DNA of 64,000 nucleotides from Achromobacter seleniivolatilans (lineage in GTDB: Bacteria; Pseudomonadota; Gammaproteobacteria; Burkholderiales; Burkholderiaceae_B): NCBI RefSeq assembly GCF_030864005.1, contig NZ_CP132976.1, forward strand, positions 1,736,001-1,800,000. The letters are read 5' to 3'. The notes below the pieces were generated by a model. The model worked only from the letters and a program-made list of their open reading frames with translations. It did no database searches and was not told the origin of the DNA. Both the position numbers and the translations under genes were made by a program. Shown here in pieces: positions 35,671 through 45,151 of this stretch; position 1 is the stretch's first letter, and every line of letters starts with the position of its first letter.

Positions 35671-37285
35671 ACCACAAAAACCGGCCCCTGCCGCCGTCGG
35701 CGGCATGGCGCCGCTGAAACATACGCTGTTCGCGGTCCTATGGGGCGCGACCATCCTGGGCAATATCGGCAGCTTCATGCGCGACGTGGCCAGCGCCTGG
35801 CTGGTCACCGACCTGTCCACCAACCCCGCCGCAGTCGCCATGATGCAGACGGCCGCTACCCTGCCCGTCTTCCTGCTGGCGATCCCCGCAGGCGTGCTGT
35901 CCGACATCCTGGATCGGCGCCGGTTCCTGATCATCATCCAGGTGCTGCTGGCCTGCGTCAGCTTCACGCTGCTGATGATGGCCAAGACCAATACGCTGAC
36001 CGTGGAATACCTGATCGCCTTGACCTTCCTGGGTGGCGTGGGCACGGCGCTGATGGGGCCGACCTGGCAGGCTATCGTGCCGGAACTGGTTCCCAAGGCT
36101 GAACTCAAAACGGCAGTTGGCCTGAATTCGTTGGGCATCAATATTGCCCGCGCGCTCGGCCCCGCAATAGGTGGCCTGCTGCTCGCCGCCTTTGGCGCGG
36201 CAGCGGCCTATGGCGCGGACGTACTTAGCTACGTGTTTGTGATCGGCGCGCTGATCTGGTGGAAACGCCCCAAGCGCGTGGACGATGGTCTGTCCGAACA
36301 GTTCTTCGGCGCCTTCCGCGCGGGTCTGCGTTTTGCGCGCGCCAGCCATGAACTGCATGTGGTGTTGCTGCGTGCGGCCGTATTCTTCCTGTTCGCCAGT
36401 TCCGTGTGGGCCTTGCTGCCGCTGGTGGCGCGCAAGATGCTGGGCGGCAGCGCCGGGTTCTACGGCATTTTGCTGGGCGCCGTTGGCGTGGGCGCGATAC
36501 TGGGCGCAGTGGTCCTGCCCAAGCTGCGCCAGCGTCTGAGCACCGACGGCCTGGTCATGACCGCCGCTATAGTCGCCGCGGCAGTGATGGCCGCGCTGTC
36601 CTTCGCGCCGCCGCAGTGGGCTGCCGTATTGCTGTTGCTGCTGCTGGGCATGGGCTGGATCGTGGCGCTGACCACGTTCAATGGTGTGGCCCAGGCCATT
36701 CTGCCGAACTGGGTGCGCGGCCGCGGCCTGGCCATCTACCTGATGGTGTTCAACGGCGCGATGGCCGCAGGCAGTTTGGGCTGGGGCTTGCTGGCGCAGG
36801 AGATCGGCATACCCGCCACCTTGCTGGCTGGCGCGGCGGGGCTATTGATTGCGGGCATCCTGCTGCACCGGATGCGCCTGCCCCAAGGCGAGGCGGATCT
36901 GGACCCCTCCAATCACTGGCCCGAGCCACTGCTGGACGCGCCGGTGGCCCACGATCGCGGACCAGTCATGGTGCAGATCGAATATCGCATTCGCGTGCAG
37001 GATCGCCCGGCTTTCCTGCAAGCGCTGAAAGCCGTGGCACAGGAACGGCGCCGCGACGGCGCCTACGCTTGGGGTATAGCCGAACACTCGAGTGACCCCG
37101 AGCGGGTGCAGGAGTGGTTCCTGGTGGAGTCCTGGGCGGAACATCTGCGGCAGCACCAGCGCGTGTCCCATGCCGACGCCGACCTGCAAGGCGAAGCCCA
37201 ACGCTTTCACATCGGCCCGGAAAAACCGGTGGTGCATCACTTTCTGGCGCTGGACCTGCGAGAGTCTAAGCCCGGTCCTGCCTAA
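35657..37285 (+). CDS. MFS exporter with C-terminal ABM-like domain
   Basis: This 542-residue protein has residues about 20-415 forming a twelve-helix MFS exporter of the MFS_3 / EntS-like type (SFMRDVASAWLVTDLSTNP, GVLSDILDRRRFLI). Residues about 435-530 form a soluble region starting VMVQIEYRIRVQDRPAFLQA. This resembles an antibiotic-biosynthesis-monooxygenase (ABM) ferredoxin-like domain, a known C-terminal addition in this MFS group. It probably exports a product or analogue handled by the upstream hydrolases. It ends the operon before the terminator at 37290-37321. Confidence 0.88.
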   Translation: MAGTEPQKPAPAAVGGMAPLKHTLFAVLWGATILGNIGSFMRDVASAWLVTDLSTNPAAVAMMQTAATLPVFLLAIPAGVLSDILDRRRFLIIIQVLLACVSFTLLMMAKTNTLTVEYLIALTFLGGVGTALMGPTWQAIVPELVPKAELKTAVGLNSLGINIARALGPAIGGLLLAAFGAAAAYGADVLSYVFVIGALIWWKRPKRVDDGLSEQFFGAFRAGLRFARASHELHVVLLRAAVFFLFASSVWALLPLVARKMLGGSAGFYGILLGAVGVGAILGAVVLPKLRQRLSTDGLVMTAAIVAAAVMAALSFAPPQWAAVLLLLLLGMGWIVALTTFNGVAQAILPNWVRGRGLAIYLMVFNGAMAAGSLGWGLLAQEIGIPATLLAGAAGLLIAGILLHRMRLPQGEADLDPSNHWPEPLLDAPVAHDRGPVMVQIEYRIRVQDRPAFLQALKAVAQERRRDGAYAWGIAEHSSDPERVQEWFLVESWAEHLRQHQRVSHADADLQGEAQRFHIGPEKPVVHHFLALDLRESKPGPA

Positions 37286-37289
37286 GCAA

Positions 37290-37321
37290 AATGAAGCGGG
37301 CCAGCAATGGCCCGCTTCATT
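37290..37321. terminator. strong bidirectional terminator between convergent genes
   Basis: A perfect 14-bp stem (37290-37303 with 37308-37321) has a GCAA tetraloop. It lies between the convergent MFS and flavoprotein genes and can serve both, although the T runs are short. Confidence 0.75.
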
Positions 37322-37355
37322 GCATACCCGCTGCATTGAATCCCCGCTTACTCGC

Positions 37356-38468
37356 CTAGTGCGCCGAAGCGTCCAGAAAGCGGTGTACGACACGCACGGC
37401 CGCCGAGCCTTCCGCAATGCCAGCCAACACATGCTTGACCGAGCCCGCGCGCACCGCGCCCACGGCAAACACACCCGGTTGCGAACTTTCGTAGGCGCGC
37501 GCCTGCATGGAACCTGCCGCCTCGCGGCCGGTATGGATAAAGCCCCAGTCATCGGTATCCAGGCAGCCATCCAGCCAAGCCGTGTTGGCGCCCGCAACGG
37601 CCGAGCCGTCCTCTTGCATGCCCGTGGCCACAATCAAGCTGCGCGCTTCGATCACACTGCCATCGTCCAGCCACACGCGGTACGGATAGCAAGTGCTGTC
37701 GAATGCGCTGGCCGTCCGTACCGGAAGCACCTGAGAGCCAAACCGTCGGGTCTGGTCTTCGGCCCGGCGCAATAAACCGCCGCCGCACAAGCCAGTAATG
37801 GTGCCCGGAAACCCGGGCAGCGCTTCAGTTACCGGCGATTTTGTGCAGGACAAGGCGCCGCCCACCAGTACGGTGTGCAAGCCTTCAGACGCTGCATAAC
37901 TTGCCGCCGCCAGCCCCGCCGGCCCGCCGCCAATGACAGCCAGGTCCAGCACAGAATCGGGCTGCCCTGACGGGCTCGTGGAGCGCAGGATTGCGCCGCC
38001 ATACGGCCTATGCCGCAAGTAACCGACGCGGCGCAGGATGAAAGCGCGCAGCAATATCTCGGCCACCGCGCGTTCGTCCAACACCAGCCGCGCCAACGAT
38101 GCGCGGCTGACCCGCAGCAAGCGTGTGGTGGAGTCGGCCCGGACGGTAACGGCGTTGGGCCGGTCGGTGAACAAATCCAGGCTGCCTGTAAATTCGCTGT
38201 CACGATGCATCAGCAAACTATGCATCGCGCCAGCAGCATCGCTCTCAAAGACTTCGACGTAGCCATCCAGCACCACGTAGAACGCCGCTTCGAGATCTCC
38301 GCTATTGAGCAGCACATGGCCAGCCGGCACCGAAATCTCCTCGCCATAGGGAGCGGCCTGGCTGATCATGGCGGGCGCCAGCATCGGAAATGCCTGGGCA
38401 TGCAGGGTCGGGAGGCCGCCCGCCGGACAGGTTGATGCGGCAGCGCCGCCAAGAAGGCGATTCATCAT
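37356..38468 (-). CDS. cyclic-nucleotide-binding / FAD-flavoprotein fusion lacking the NADPH-binding domain
   Basis: Residues about 40-150 of this 370-residue protein form a cNMP-binding beta-barrel (VPAGHVLLNSGDLEAAFYVVLDG, ...TTRLLRVSRASLARLV). Residues from 176 match the FAD part of thioredoxin-reductase-like flavoproteins (GGGPAGLAAASYAASEGL). The C-terminal FAD segment GVFAVGAVRAGSVKHVLAG is intact. Full-length relatives are about 550 residues. Here the sequence passes from LIVATG (about 279-283) almost directly to a TAWLDG segment, so the central NADPH domain with its GGGNSA-type motif is absent without a frameshift. The usual GGQAG after the first FAD motif reads GGALSC, and no CxxC is present. 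It is probably not a conventional reductase. Confidence 0.8.
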   Translation of the reverse strand: MMNRLLGGAAASTCPAGGLPTLHAQAFPMLAPAMISQAAPYGEEISVPAGHVLLNSGDLEAAFYVVLDGYVEVFESDAAGAMHSLLMHRDSEFTGSLDLFTDRPNAVTVRADSTTRLLRVSRASLARLVLDERAVAEILLRAFILRRVGYLRHRPYGGAILRSTSPSGQPDSVLDLAVIGGGPAGLAAASYAASEGLHTVLVGGALSCTKSPVTEALPGFPGTITGLCGGGLLRRAEDQTRRFGSQVLPVRTASAFDSTCYPYRVWLDDGSVIEARSLIVATGMQEDGSAVAGANTAWLDGCLDTDDWGFIHTGREAAGSMQARAYESSQPGVFAVGAVRAGSVKHVLAGIAEGSAAVRVVHRFLDASAH

Positions 38469-38625
38469 TTCACTCGTGTGTCATGCGCGAATAGAGGCAA
38501 GGTAGCGCCGGACGAACCGGCCAGTCTTGCGCACTTGCGTCCTGATTTGTCTGAAAGTGCAATCATCGCACTATTCAAGATCGCCCCGCCGCAGCGTCCA
38601 AAGGCGCCTGCCAGTTGCCCGCAGA

Positions 38626-39546
38626 TCAAATGCCGTGTTCGCGGCGCCATGCGCCTGGCGACACGCCGACCACACTGGCGAACACCCGCGTCATATGGGC
38701 CTGATCGGCAAACCCGCATTGCAGCGCGATCTCCGTGATGGACCTGCCCGGCACCCGCAAATGCTCTTTGGCTTTTTGCACCCGCTGTTCCAGCAGCCAG
38801 CGATGAGGCGTCGTACCCACGGTCTGCCGGAAAGCCTTGATGAAATAGCTGCGCGACAGATTGCAGGCCTCGGCAATATCGGCAATGGAGCTGTCATCGC
38901 GCATGGCGGCCAGCAGCATATCCTTGGCCCGCACCTCCAGCTTGCGCGACAACACGCGCCCGCCGCCGGTATCGCCCCAGCCAGCCGTGGCGCCTGCGCC
39001 GTACTCCGACAACAGATGCGTGCCTATGGCCAGGCTGACATGGTCCACGAACAAACTGCTGGTTTCTGCGGGCCGGTCCAGCACCTGGGTCATCACCTGC
39101 GCCAAAGCCCCAAGCACGGGATCGCTTTGTCCGTTCATTGGAAGCAGGCTGCTGACCCGCGGGCCGCCTTTTTCATCGTTCACGCGTTCGATGAACGCGC
39201 GCGACATCTCAACCAGCAAAAAATCAAAACCGCCTTGCAGATCAGCCCGGTAGTCTTCGGTGAAATCGCGGATGTAGATCGATCCGTTGTCAAAATCGTG
39301 CGTCGACGCGTGGTTGCCGTGCAGGATGCGGCGCCGGTGTCCTCCGCGCAATGCCACGCCGACCAAAAAACCCCTGTCCGATGCAGGCGTGGACACATTG
39401 CCAAACTGCTCGTTGCCGGTACTTTTGCGATAAAAGGTCAGGCCTCCGCCTTCGAACTCCTGATTCACGTCCAGCTTGCTGGCGGCGCAGCCCAGCGCGT
39501 CTTTCGATGGCGCAGGCGTGGGGGGAATTCGTTGAAGTACAGGCAT
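38626..39546 (-). CDS. AraC-family transcriptional regulator
   Basis: This 306-residue protein has an N-terminal sensing domain (about 1-190) and a C-terminal AraC/XylS DNA-binding domain. Two helix-turn-helix units are seen at SIADIAEACNLSRSYFIKAF and SITEIALQCGFADQAHMTRVF. The ATG at 39546 has a GGAAG ribosome-binding site; the frame also opens at a TTG five codons upstream. It lies 157 bases upstream of, and in the same direction as, the flavoprotein gene, which may be its target. The inducer is unknown. Confidence 0.9.
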   Translation of the reverse strand: MPVLQRIPPTPAPSKDALGCAASKLDVNQEFEGGGLTFYRKSTGNEQFGNVSTPASDRGFLVGVALRGGHRRRILHGNHASTHDFDNGSIYIRDFTEDYRADLQGGFDFLLVEMSRAFIERVNDEKGGPRVSSLLPMNGQSDPVLGALAQVMTQVLDRPAETSSLFVDHVSLAIGTHLLSEYGAGATAGWGDTGGGRVLSRKLEVRAKDMLLAAMRDDSSIADIAEACNLSRSYFIKAFRQTVGTTPHRWLLEQRVQKAKEHLRVPGRSITEIALQCGFADQAHMTRVFASVVGVSPGAWRREHGI

Positions 39547-39667
39547 GTGAATCGCTTCCAAGTCGCAACAAGCGCGCTATGGGACGGAAGATAACAGGCT
39601 ATGCTGCTTCGCAACAAGTACGCGCATTCATCGTAGCCATCACACACAAGCGGTCACATCGGCGCCG

Positions 39668-40006
39668 CTATCGCGGCAATGCGGGCGCTGGTGTCAGCGG
39701 CCCCAAAGGCGGGCCAGAACGCGGCAGCATCGGCGGCAACTTCGGCTGGCTTGGGCCGGCCCATGGCGGTGGATCACCTCGCCCAGGCGCAGCGGGCGGG
39801 TTGTAGCCCGAGCTTGGGCACGACGTTCCCAGACAATTTTGACCGGTCCGGCCCGGACTGACTGCACGCGGACACGACGTGCCCAGACAGGTGTCCGGCA
39901 AGGTACGCGCTGATTGCGGCGGGGCCGGCACGGCAGGCATCCCGTCACGGGCCAGCGCCGAACCGCAAGCCAGCGCCATCCATGCCGCCATGATCAGGAA
40001 TTTCAT
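39668..40006 (-). CDS. small secreted proline-rich protein, hypothetical
   Basis: This 112-residue open frame has a clear signal peptide (MKFLIMAAWMALACGSALA) and a GGTGGAG ribosome-binding site. The mature part is rich in Pro and Gly and contains CLGTSCP twice (about residues 40-46 and 58-64), suggesting two small disulfide loops or a metal site. I do not recognise the family. The gene lies 120 bases downstream of the Bug receptor gene and is probably independent. Confidence 0.6.
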   Translation of the reverse strand: MKFLIMAAWMALACGSALARDGMPAVPAPPQSARTLPDTCLGTSCPRAVSPGRTGQNCLGTSCPSSGYNPPAAPGRGDPPPWAGPSQPKLPPMLPRSGPPLGPLTPAPALPR

Positions 40007-40126
40007 CGCTACGCTCCACCGGGACCGTGCTTACCCGTTACAGGTAACAGCGCCATGCCGCCTCAGCACGGAAACCAGTGTGCGCGCATCCCCCACCTAC
40101 TGCAAGGCGAGGGATGACCGTCTGAA

Positions 40127-41122
40127 TCAATCCAGGCGGATGTCTGCACTTTGCACGACCTTGGCCCAGCGCGCGCGTTCGCTGGCGAAGAACTTGGCCA
40201 GTTCAGCGGGATTGCGCGTGACGATTTCCGCGCCCTGCTCGTTCAATTGCGCCTTCACGTCCGGCTGATTGACGATCTGCGCCATCAGCATGGCCAACTT
40301 CTCGGCAACCGGATCGGTCGTTGTAATTGGCGCCATCACACCCTGCCACGTGCCCGATTCGAAACCTGCAACGCCCTGTTCGGATATGGTCGGAATATCC
40401 GGCACCAGCTGCATGCGTTCGCCCTTGGAAATCGCAATGGGCCGCAGCTTGCCGGCCTTGATATGCGGCAACGTCGCCAACAGACCATTCATGATGACCT
40501 GCGTCTGTCCGCCGATGGTATCCGTCACCGCCTGCGAGCCGCCCTTGTACGGCACGTATTCCCACTGCGCGCCGGTCGCCTGCTGCACCGCCACCGCCGC
40601 CAGATGCGGCGCGCTGCCGATTGCCGTCACGGCAAAGTTCAGACGCTGCTTTTTGGACAGCGCCACCAATTCCGGCAAGGTCTTGGCCGGCACGTCGGGA
40701 TGCACCGCCAACACGTGCGGCGAATAGGCCAGCATGCCCACCGAGCGCAAATCCTTGGATGGATCGAACGATAGTTTGGTGTACACAGACGGGCTGATCG
40801 CCAGCGCGCCCACATCGCACAACAGCACGGTGTGGCCTTCGGCCGCCGCCTGCACCACCAGGCCCGCGCCCAGGTTGCCGTTGGCACCCGGCTTGTTCTC
40901 AACCACAACGGTCTGCTTCAAGGCGTCGGCCAAGCGCGGCGCCAGGATGCGCGCAATGATGTCTGACGAGCCTCCGGGCGGATACGGCACGATGATGCGC
41001 ACGGGGCGCGTGGGCCAATTGGCCGCGCCAGCTGCATTGGTTTGTTGCGCCCAGGCGGGCACCAACGGCGACAGGCAAAGCGCCGCGGCGCCGCCCAGGA
41101 ACTGTCTCTTGCTAACGTTCAT
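40127..41122 (-). CDS. Bug-family (tripartite tricarboxylate) solute-binding protein, copy 1
   Basis: This 331-residue periplasmic receptor has a signal peptide ending near VPAWA (about residue 25). The Bug signature WPTRPVRIIVPYPPGGSSDIIAR follows, then the VVVENKPGANGNLGA motif. Bug proteins bind carboxylates. The ATG at 41122 has a GGAG ribosome-binding site and is preferred over a longer frame. It is downstream of garD and the SMP-30-type lactonase in the same direction, so a hexarate or lactone ligand is likely. No TctA/TctB membrane genes are present in the window. Confidence 0.92.
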   Translation of the reverse strand: MNVSKRQFLGGAAALCLSPLVPAWAQQTNAAGAANWPTRPVRIIVPYPPGGSSDIIARILAPRLADALKQTVVVENKPGANGNLGAGLVVQAAAEGHTVLLCDVGALAISPSVYTKLSFDPSKDLRSVGMLAYSPHVLAVHPDVPAKTLPELVALSKKQRLNFAVTAIGSAPHLAAVAVQQATGAQWEYVPYKGGSQAVTDTIGGQTQVIMNGLLATLPHIKAGKLRPIAISKGERMQLVPDIPTISEQGVAGFESGTWQGVMAPITTTDPVAEKLAMLMAQIVNQPDVKAQLNEQGAEIVTRNPAELAKFFASERARWAKVVQSADIRLD

Positions 41123-41211
41123 GCTGTCTCCACACTGTTTGATGTGTTCTAGGTCTGTAATTCGCGCGGCAGGAACGCGATCCCCATCGATCCATGCCGC
41201 CGCGCTCGGAT

Positions 41212-42261
41212 TTACGCGGCGCCCCGCGTTTCGACATACAAGGCATACAGGGAATGACTGCTGGCCATGAAGAGGCGGTTGCGCTTGGCGCCGCCAAAGC
41301 ACAGATTGGCGCAGCGTTCGGGCAGCCGGATATGGCCGATAGGTTTGCCCGCGGGGTTGAACACCATGACGCCGTCCAGCTCTTCGGATTTGGCGTTGGG
41401 CGAGCCGTTGCTACCCCAGCCGCACCACAGATTGCCGTCTTCGTCGCACTTGATGCCGTCAATGGCGCCAGGCCCTTGCGCGTCGATGTGAACCCGCTTG
41501 CCACTCAAGCTGCCATCCGCGCCCACGTCATAGGCCCAGACCACGCGATTCGGCTGATGCCGTGACTCCACGACGTACAACACTTTTTCATCTGGCGAAA
41601 AACACAGGCCGTTGGGTCCGGCCAAATCTTCCAGCGCCCGCGTCACACGGCCATCGGCCGGGTCGATGCGGTAGACGCCATGCGGCAGTTCCGGCGTGGC
41701 CTTGTCGCCCTCCCAGTGGCCGCCGATGCCGAATGGCGGATCGGTAAACCAAATGGCGCCGTTGCGCTGGCAGATGATGTCGTTGGGTGAGTTGAAGCGC
41801 TTGCCATCAAAACGATCCGCCAGCACGGTGATGGACCCGTCATACTCCGTGCGCGTGACGCGCCGCGTCAGATGCTCGCAGGCAAGCAGCCGGCCTTGCC
41901 GGTCTCGCGCCAGGCCGTTGCTGAAATTGGCGGGCTTGCGAAACTCGCTGATCTGGCCCGTGGTTTCGTCCCAGCGCAGGATGCGGTCATTGGGAATGTC
42001 AGACACCAGCAGGTAGCGTCCATCCCCCACCCAGACCGGCCCTTCCAGCCACCGGAATCCCGTCGCCAACTGCTCGACGCTGCTGCTGTAGATCCGATAC
42101 TTGGAAAACTCCGGGTCCAGGATGCGCACGGACGGGTCCGGATAGCGTTGCTGCGGGGTGAAGCCTGACGACTGCGCCTGCACAAGGCTGGCAGGACCCA
42201 GCGCCAAGGCGGCGCCCAGCAGCCGTCGCCGGCCGGGTTGGGCCAGGGGGGCATTTTCCAT
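41212..42261 (-). CDS. SMP-30/gluconolactonase-family protein (exported)
   Basis: This 349-residue six-bladed propeller has a twin-Arg-type leader (RRRLLGAALALGPASLVQA), so it is probably exported by Tat. Metal-site motifs include the Glu in LEGPVW, Asn in NSPNDI and Asp in GAIDGIKCDEDGNLW. SMP-30 proteins hydrolyse sugar lactones; next to garD, hydrolysis of a galactaro- or glucarolactone in the periplasm is likely. The AGGAG ribosome-binding site supports 42261. It lies 62 bases after garD. Confidence 0.9.
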   Translation of the reverse strand: MENAPLAQPGRRRLLGAALALGPASLVQAQSSGFTPQQRYPDPSVRILDPEFSKYRIYSSSVEQLATGFRWLEGPVWVGDGRYLLVSDIPNDRILRWDETTGQISEFRKPANFSNGLARDRQGRLLACEHLTRRVTRTEYDGSITVLADRFDGKRFNSPNDIICQRNGAIWFTDPPFGIGGHWEGDKATPELPHGVYRIDPADGRVTRALEDLAGPNGLCFSPDEKVLYVVESRHQPNRVVWAYDVGADGSLSGKRVHIDAQGPGAIDGIKCDEDGNLWCGWGSNGSPNAKSEELDGVMVFNPAGKPIGHIRLPERCANLCFGGAKRNRLFMASSHSLYALYVETRGAA

Positions 42262-42323
42262 CGGTGTCTCCTGTTATCGGTGTATTGCGATGGCATTGCA
42301 GAAAAGCAGGTAGCGCAGACGGC

Positions 42324-43898
42324 TCAGGTCACGGGACCCGGGTTGAACAGCGCCAAGGCGTTGTGCAGCTTGAGTTTTTCCGCACAGGTCTGGGTGCGGC
42401 CGCTGGCCACATCCAGCATCAAACGAAACAGTTCCCAGCCCACGTCTTCGATCGACGCCTGGCCCGTGGCAATACGGCCAGCATTCACGTCCATCAGATC
42501 GTGCCAGCGGCGGGCCAGACTATCGCGCGTGGCAACCTTGATCACCGGCACCTGAGCCAGACCATAGGGCGTGCCGCGGCCGGTGGTGAAGATGTGCAGA
42601 TTCATGCCCGCCGCCAATTGCAGCGTGCCGCAGATAAAGTCGCTTGCCGGCGTAGCGGCAAAAATCAGGCCCTTTTGCGTCAGGCGGTCACCCGGTGACA
42701 GCACGCCGTGGATGGGCGACGAGCCCGATTTCACGATCGAGCCCATCGCTTTTTCAACAATGTTCGACAAACCGCCCTTCTTGTTGCCAGGACTGGTATT
42801 GGCGCTGCGATCAGCCATGCCGCGTTGCAGGTATTCGTCGTACCAGGCCATCTCGCGCACCAGCGCATCTGCCACTTCGGGCGTGGCGGCGCGTGCGGTC
42901 AACTGGTCAATACCATCGCGCACTTCGGTGTTCTCCGAGAACATCACCGTACCGCCCGCGCGCACCAGCAAGTCTGTCGCAAAACCCACGGCGGGGTTGG
43001 CCGTCACACCGGAAAACGCATCGCTGCCGCCGCATTGCACTCCCACCGTCAGCTCAGATACTGGACAGGTCTCGCGGCGGCGGGCATCGAGCTTCTGCAA
43101 GTGGCGTTCGGCCGTGCGCATGATCAGGTCGATCATCGATTGGAAACCGATGTTCTCTTCATCCTGCAACACAATCGTGTCTACGCCATTGCCATCGGCG
43201 CCCATGCCTTCGCCCGCGCGGATGGGAATGGCGTTGGGCGCCAACAGGCGCTCCGGTTGCAGCTTTTCGCAACCCAGGCTGACCACCATCGACGTGCCGC
43301 CGAAGTTCGGGTTGCGCGCAATGTTGTGCAAAGTGCGGATCGGGATTGCCGCACCGGGCGCGTCAATGGCCACACCGCAACCGTAGGTGTGCTCAATGCC
43401 CACCACATCATCAACATTGGGATAACGCGGCAGCAATTCCTGGCGTATACGCGCCACGGCATGTTCGACCACGCCTTGCACGCATTGCACCGTGGTGCTG
43501 ATAGCCAGGATATTGCGCGTGCCTACGGTGCCATCGGCGTTGCGGAAACCTTCAAACGTATAGCCTTCCAGCGGCGGCAACGGCGCGATGCGCGTGCCTA
43601 CGGGCAAGTCCTGCAAGGTGCGCGCCGCAGGCATCGTGGTGACACGCTCATTGATCCAGCTGCCACGCGGCAGGTCTTTAGCGGCAAATCCGATCACCAC
43701 GTTGTAGCGCAGCACGGGCGCGCCTTCGGCAAGGTCCGTCAACGCCACTTTGTGGCCTTGCGGCACGGCATCCACCAATTGCAACCCGTCGGGCAGCACG
43801 GTGCCCGCAGGCAAGCCGCCTTCGTTAGCCACGATCGCCACATTGTCTTGCGGGTGAATCTTGATAAGCACGGGCGCTTGGTCTGCCGCAACCTGCAT
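42324..43898 (-). CDS. garD: galactarate dehydratase
   Basis: This 524-residue enzyme has an N-terminal SAF-like domain ([20 protein letters not shown]) and the long UxaA/GarD dehydratase domain ([33 protein letters not shown]). It converts galactarate to 5-dehydro-4-deoxy-D-glucarate, the substrate of the divergent kdgD. An AAAAGGA ribosome-binding site lies before the ATG. The palindrome at 43942-43955 lies 44 bases upstream and probably controls it. The length matches the family. Confidence 0.94.
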   Translation of the reverse strand: MQVAADQAPVLIKIHPQDNVAIVANEGGLPAGTVLPDGLQLVDAVPQGHKVALTDLAEGAPVLRYNVVIGFAAKDLPRGSWINERVTTMPAARTLQDLPVGTRIAPLPPLEGYTFEGFRNADGTVGTRNILAISTTVQCVQGVVEHAVARIRQELLPRYPNVDDVVGIEHTYGCGVAIDAPGAAIPIRTLHNIARNPNFGGTSMVVSLGCEKLQPERLLAPNAIPIRAGEGMGADGNGVDTIVLQDEENIGFQSMIDLIMRTAERHLQKLDARRRETCPVSELTVGVQCGGSDAFSGVTANPAVGFATDLLVRAGGTVMFSENTEVRDGIDQLTARAATPEVADALVREMAWYDEYLQRGMADRSANTSPGNKKGGLSNIVEKAMGSIVKSGSSPIHGVLSPGDRLTQKGLIFAATPASDFICGTLQLAAGMNLHIFTTGRGTPYGLAQVPVIKVATRDSLARRWHDLMDVNAGRIATGQASIEDVGWELFRLMLDVASGRTQTCAEKLKLHNALALFNPGPVT

Positions 43899-43941
43899 GA
43901 AGAATCCTTTTGCATAAAGGATGCGTAGTAGCGCGCATCCG

Positions 43942-43955
43942 GTACGTTATCGTAC
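43942..43955. promoter_or_regulatory. putative GntR operator between garD and kdgD1
   Basis: The sequence GTACG-TTAT-CGTAC is a perfect inverted repeat with 5-bp arms. It lies in the divergent garD/kdgD1 region and matches the sites at 56268, 56424 and 57540. Confidence 0.65.
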
Positions 43956-44060
43956 AACCAAGAGAATATCGCTGAAATGGGTCAGAAATAAATTTCGGGT
44001 TTCCCCTTGTTAACAAGTGCAGCCATAGGCGAACACCCTTGAATACTGATAAATGCTGTT

Positions 44061-44074
44061 GTACGATGACTCAC
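44061..44074. promoter_or_regulatory. partial operator copy upstream of kdgD1
   Basis: GTACG-ATGA-CTCAC keeps one good arm and shares GTACGATGAC with the full site at 56424. It lies about 70 bases before kdgD1 and is a likely weaker second site. Confidence 0.4.
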
Positions 44075-44141
44075 CTTTTCACCACCGCAGCCCGTGTGCA
44101 GCCCTGTGTGGCTAGCCTCGGCAATACCGGACGAGCGCGCT

Positions 44142-45056
44142 ATGACGACCCCGCAGGAACTCAAGGAAATTGTTTCGGAAGGCTTGCTGTCCTTCCCCGT
44201 TACCGATTTCGACCAGAACGGCGATTTCAACGCCAAGACCTATGCGGCCCGCCTGGAATGGCTGGCCCCGTACGGCGCCACCGCGCTGTTCGCCGCTGGC
44301 GGCACGGGTGAGTTCTTCTCCCTGGCTCCCGAGGAATACTCGGACGTCATCCGCACCGCCGTGCAAACCTGCGCTGGCAAGGTGCCGATTCTGGCTGGCG
44401 CCGGTGGCCCCACCCGCACCGCCATCGCGTATGCACAAGAAGCCGAACGCCAAGGCGCCAAGGGCATCCTGCTGCTGCCGCACTACCTGACCGAAGCCTC
44501 GCAAGACGGCATCGCCGCTCACGTCGAACAAGTCTGCAAGTCGGTCAAGATCGGCGTCATCGTCTACAACCGCGCTCAATCGCGTTTGTCGGCCGACAGC
44601 CTGGCCCGTCTGGCCGAACGCTGCCCCAACCTGGTCGGCTTCAAAGACGGCATCGGCGATATCGAAGCCATGGTCAGCATCCGCCGCAAGCTGGGCGACC
44701 GCTTCTCGTACCTGGGCGGCCTGCCCACGGCAGAAGTCTACGCAGCCGCCTACCGCGCGCTGGGCGTGCCGGTGTATTCGTCGGCCGTGTTCAACTTTGT
44801 GCCGAAGACCGCCATGGACTTCTACCGCGCCATTGCCGCGGGCGATCACGACACGACCAACCGTCTGCTGGACGATTTCTTCCTGCCCTACCTGGAAATC
44901 CGCAACCGCAAGGCCGGTTACGCCGTCAGCATCGTCAAGGCCGGCGCCAAGCTGGTCGGCCACGACGCAGGCCCCGTCCGCGCCCCGCTGACTGACCTGA
45001 CCGGCGAAGAGCTGGAAATGCTGAACGCACTGATCAAAAAGCTCGGCCCCCAATAA
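44142..45056 (+). CDS. kdgD: 5-dehydro-4-deoxyglucarate dehydratase, copy 1
   Basis: This 304-residue member of the DHDPS/NAL class I aldolase family has GGTGE (53-57), Tyr142 in VYNR and the Schiff-base Lys168 in GFKDG. It dehydrates and decarboxylates 5-dehydro-4-deoxyglucarate to 2,5-dioxopentanoate. The ATG at 44142 is chosen because it aligns with copy 2 (56520-57434); the two proteins differ only at residue 58 (Phe here, Leu there). It is followed by a terminator, then the semialdehyde dehydrogenase that uses its product. Confidence 0.93.
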   Translation: MTTPQELKEIVSEGLLSFPVTDFDQNGDFNAKTYAARLEWLAPYGATALFAAGGTGEFFSLAPEEYSDVIRTAVQTCAGKVPILAGAGGPTRTAIAYAQEAERQGAKGILLLPHYLTEASQDGIAAHVEQVCKSVKIGVIVYNRAQSRLSADSLARLAERCPNLVGFKDGIGDIEAMVSIRRKLGDRFSYLGGLPTAEVYAAAYRALGVPVYSSAVFNFVPKTAMDFYRAIAAGDHDTTNRLLDDFFLPYLEIRNRKAGYAVSIVKAGAKLVGHDAGPVRAPLTDLTGEELEMLNALIKKLGPQ

Positions 45057-45080
45057 ACGGCCGCGCCAGCCCCGCATGCC

Positions 45081-45107
45081 TGCCCCCGATCCGGGGGCAT
45101 TTTTTTC
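45081..45107 (+). terminator. Rho-independent terminator after kdgD1
   Basis: TGCCCCCG (45081-45088) pairs with CGGGGGCA (45092-45099), with eight T residues following. The next gene, 45 bases on, may depend on read-through or its own promoter. Confidence 0.85.
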
Positions 45108-45151
45108 CTTGAACGGGGCACATCATTCTTTCTAATCGATCGGAGATATTC

